Below, one piece after another: positions 63,501-64,000 of a stretch of 64,000 nucleotides of DNA; within the stretch, counting starts at the first letter, position 1; every line of letters starts with the position of its first letter. A program made the translations under genes and the position numbers. Source of the stretch: Candidatus Gastranaerophilales bacterium. GTDB lineage: Bacteria; Cyanobacteriota; Vampirovibrionia; Gastranaerophilales; Gastranaerophilaceae. A model generated the notes under the pieces. The model searched no databases, had not been told where the DNA came from, and was given only the letters and a program-made list of their open reading frames with translations. The DNA lies in assembly GCA_944323935.1 (NCBI GenBank), contig CALUUJ010000009.1, positions 1-64,000 on the forward strand, in the 5' to 3' direction.

Positions 63501-64000
63501 ATGTTAAAAGAATATTTTTTAGAAAAGGTAAACACATCAATTAGAGATTTGTTAAAGAATAAATGTCTTGGGCAAATGACACAAGATGAAGAATTTTCTT
63601 TACAGTCAGAAGTTCCAAAAAATATTCAGTTTGGTGATTTCGCTGTTAATGTATCATCTCTTTCTAGATATGCTAAACTACCGCCTGCAAAAATAGCAGA
63701 ATTAGTTTCTGAGAATATCGAAAGAAATGGCTTTGATATAAATGTAACTGCAGGCTTTATAAATTTTAAATTGCAAAGTCACATGTTGAACAACATTCTT
63801 GCTGAAGTTTTGGAAAAGAAACTTGATTTTGCGAAAAATAATATTGGCAATAATTCAAAAGTCATACTTGAATATGTAAGTGCAAATCCTACAGGTCCAT
63901 TTCATATAGGACACGGAAGATGGGCTGCAATGGGCAGTACACTTGCAAATGTAATGAAATACTCAGGATATGATGTATATCAGGAATTTTATATAAATGA
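63501..64000 (+). CDS. argS: Arginyl-tRNA synthetase, N-terminal part (3' end outside window)
   Basis: 166 codons before the window ends. The N-terminal additional (Arg-N) domain comes first, then VSANPTGPFHIGHGRWAA with the class I HIGH signature and the SANPTGP block specific to ArgS. It charges tRNA-Arg. The start is ATG with a weak upstream site. The rest of the catalytic and anticodon domains lie beyond 64,000. Confidence 0.95.
   Translation, partial: MLKEYFLEKVNTSIRDLLKNKCLGQMTQDEEFSLQSEVPKNIQFGDFAVNVSSLSRYAKLPPAKIAELVSENIERNGFDINVTAGFINFKLQSHMLNNILAEVLEKKLDFAKNNIGNNSKVILEYVSANPTGPFHIGHGRWAAMGSTLANVMKYSGYDVYQEFYIN

Overview
The window is AT-rich chromosomal DNA (roughly 30% GC by eye) from a diderm bacterium. 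WaaA, two AsmA-like proteins, an MCE/MlaD-like protein and a lipoprotein imply an outer membrane with LPS-type glycolipid. My best placement is the gut Melainabacteria (Candidatus Gastranaerophilales, the non-photosynthetic sister group of Cyanobacteria). This rests on low GC, gene content, and several proteins with no signal peptide but a short N-terminal 'SF' motif that I associate with that group. I am moderately confident, and a phylogeny would decide it. I see no phage, insertion sequence or CRISPR array.

Layout. 0-2.7 kb: the end of a Pro/Thr repeat protein, then a convergent papain-like protein. 2.7-6.9 kb: four paralogous radical SAM genes, one of them divergent from the other three; a fifth copy lies at 34.8 kb after ribH. 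6.9-16 kb: an isochorismatase-fold hydrolase, mnmG, an orphan MCE protein, an SDR, yraN, surE and an aroC-aroK-aroB operon. 15.75-16.28 kb is the only long stretch without a clear gene. It holds repeated TGTAAC elements, a possible 17-codon ORF and a strong orphan terminator. 16.3-20 kb: deoB, an SGNH hydrolase, nadA, a 58-residue ferredoxin, a HAD phosphatase and an XRE regulator. 20.1-25.5 kb: a five-gene operon (flavodoxin-like, two alpha/beta hydrolases, acetyltransferase, CMD-cupin fusion) with a divergent LysR regulator and a clear LysR-type operator. 25.6-27 kb: two tandem lineage-specific paralogues.

27-46.6 kb is mostly housekeeping and envelope: secA-waaA, a GH13 enzyme, ribF, ribH, tRNA-Gln(CUG), two very large AsmA-like proteins flanking a WG-repeat protein, then dgt-dnaG-rpoD. 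46.8-57.8 kb: rpmB, a degenerate HD-GYP protein, a pentapeptide-repeat protein, a membrane pyrophosphatase, two EF-hand proteins, a small HNH protein, an orphan response regulator overlapping a CgeB-like glycosyltransferase, and an orphan peptide-binding lipoprotein. 57.8-64 kb: miaB, a PRTase-like protein, a ppi-pepP-trmH operon, two tiny related ORFs and the start of argS.

Two things stand out. The first is the radical SAM paralogue family, which has a Cys-rich motif in front of the catalytic core, an eroded member and no visible substrate peptide. The second is promoter layout: five + strand genes (mnmG, yraN, lysR, ribF, WG-repeat) carry a TATAAT or TAAAAT box exactly 6 nt before the ATG and no Shine-Dalgarno, which suggests leaderless mRNAs. 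Many other genes have ordinary GGAG-type sites, so both modes appear to coexist.
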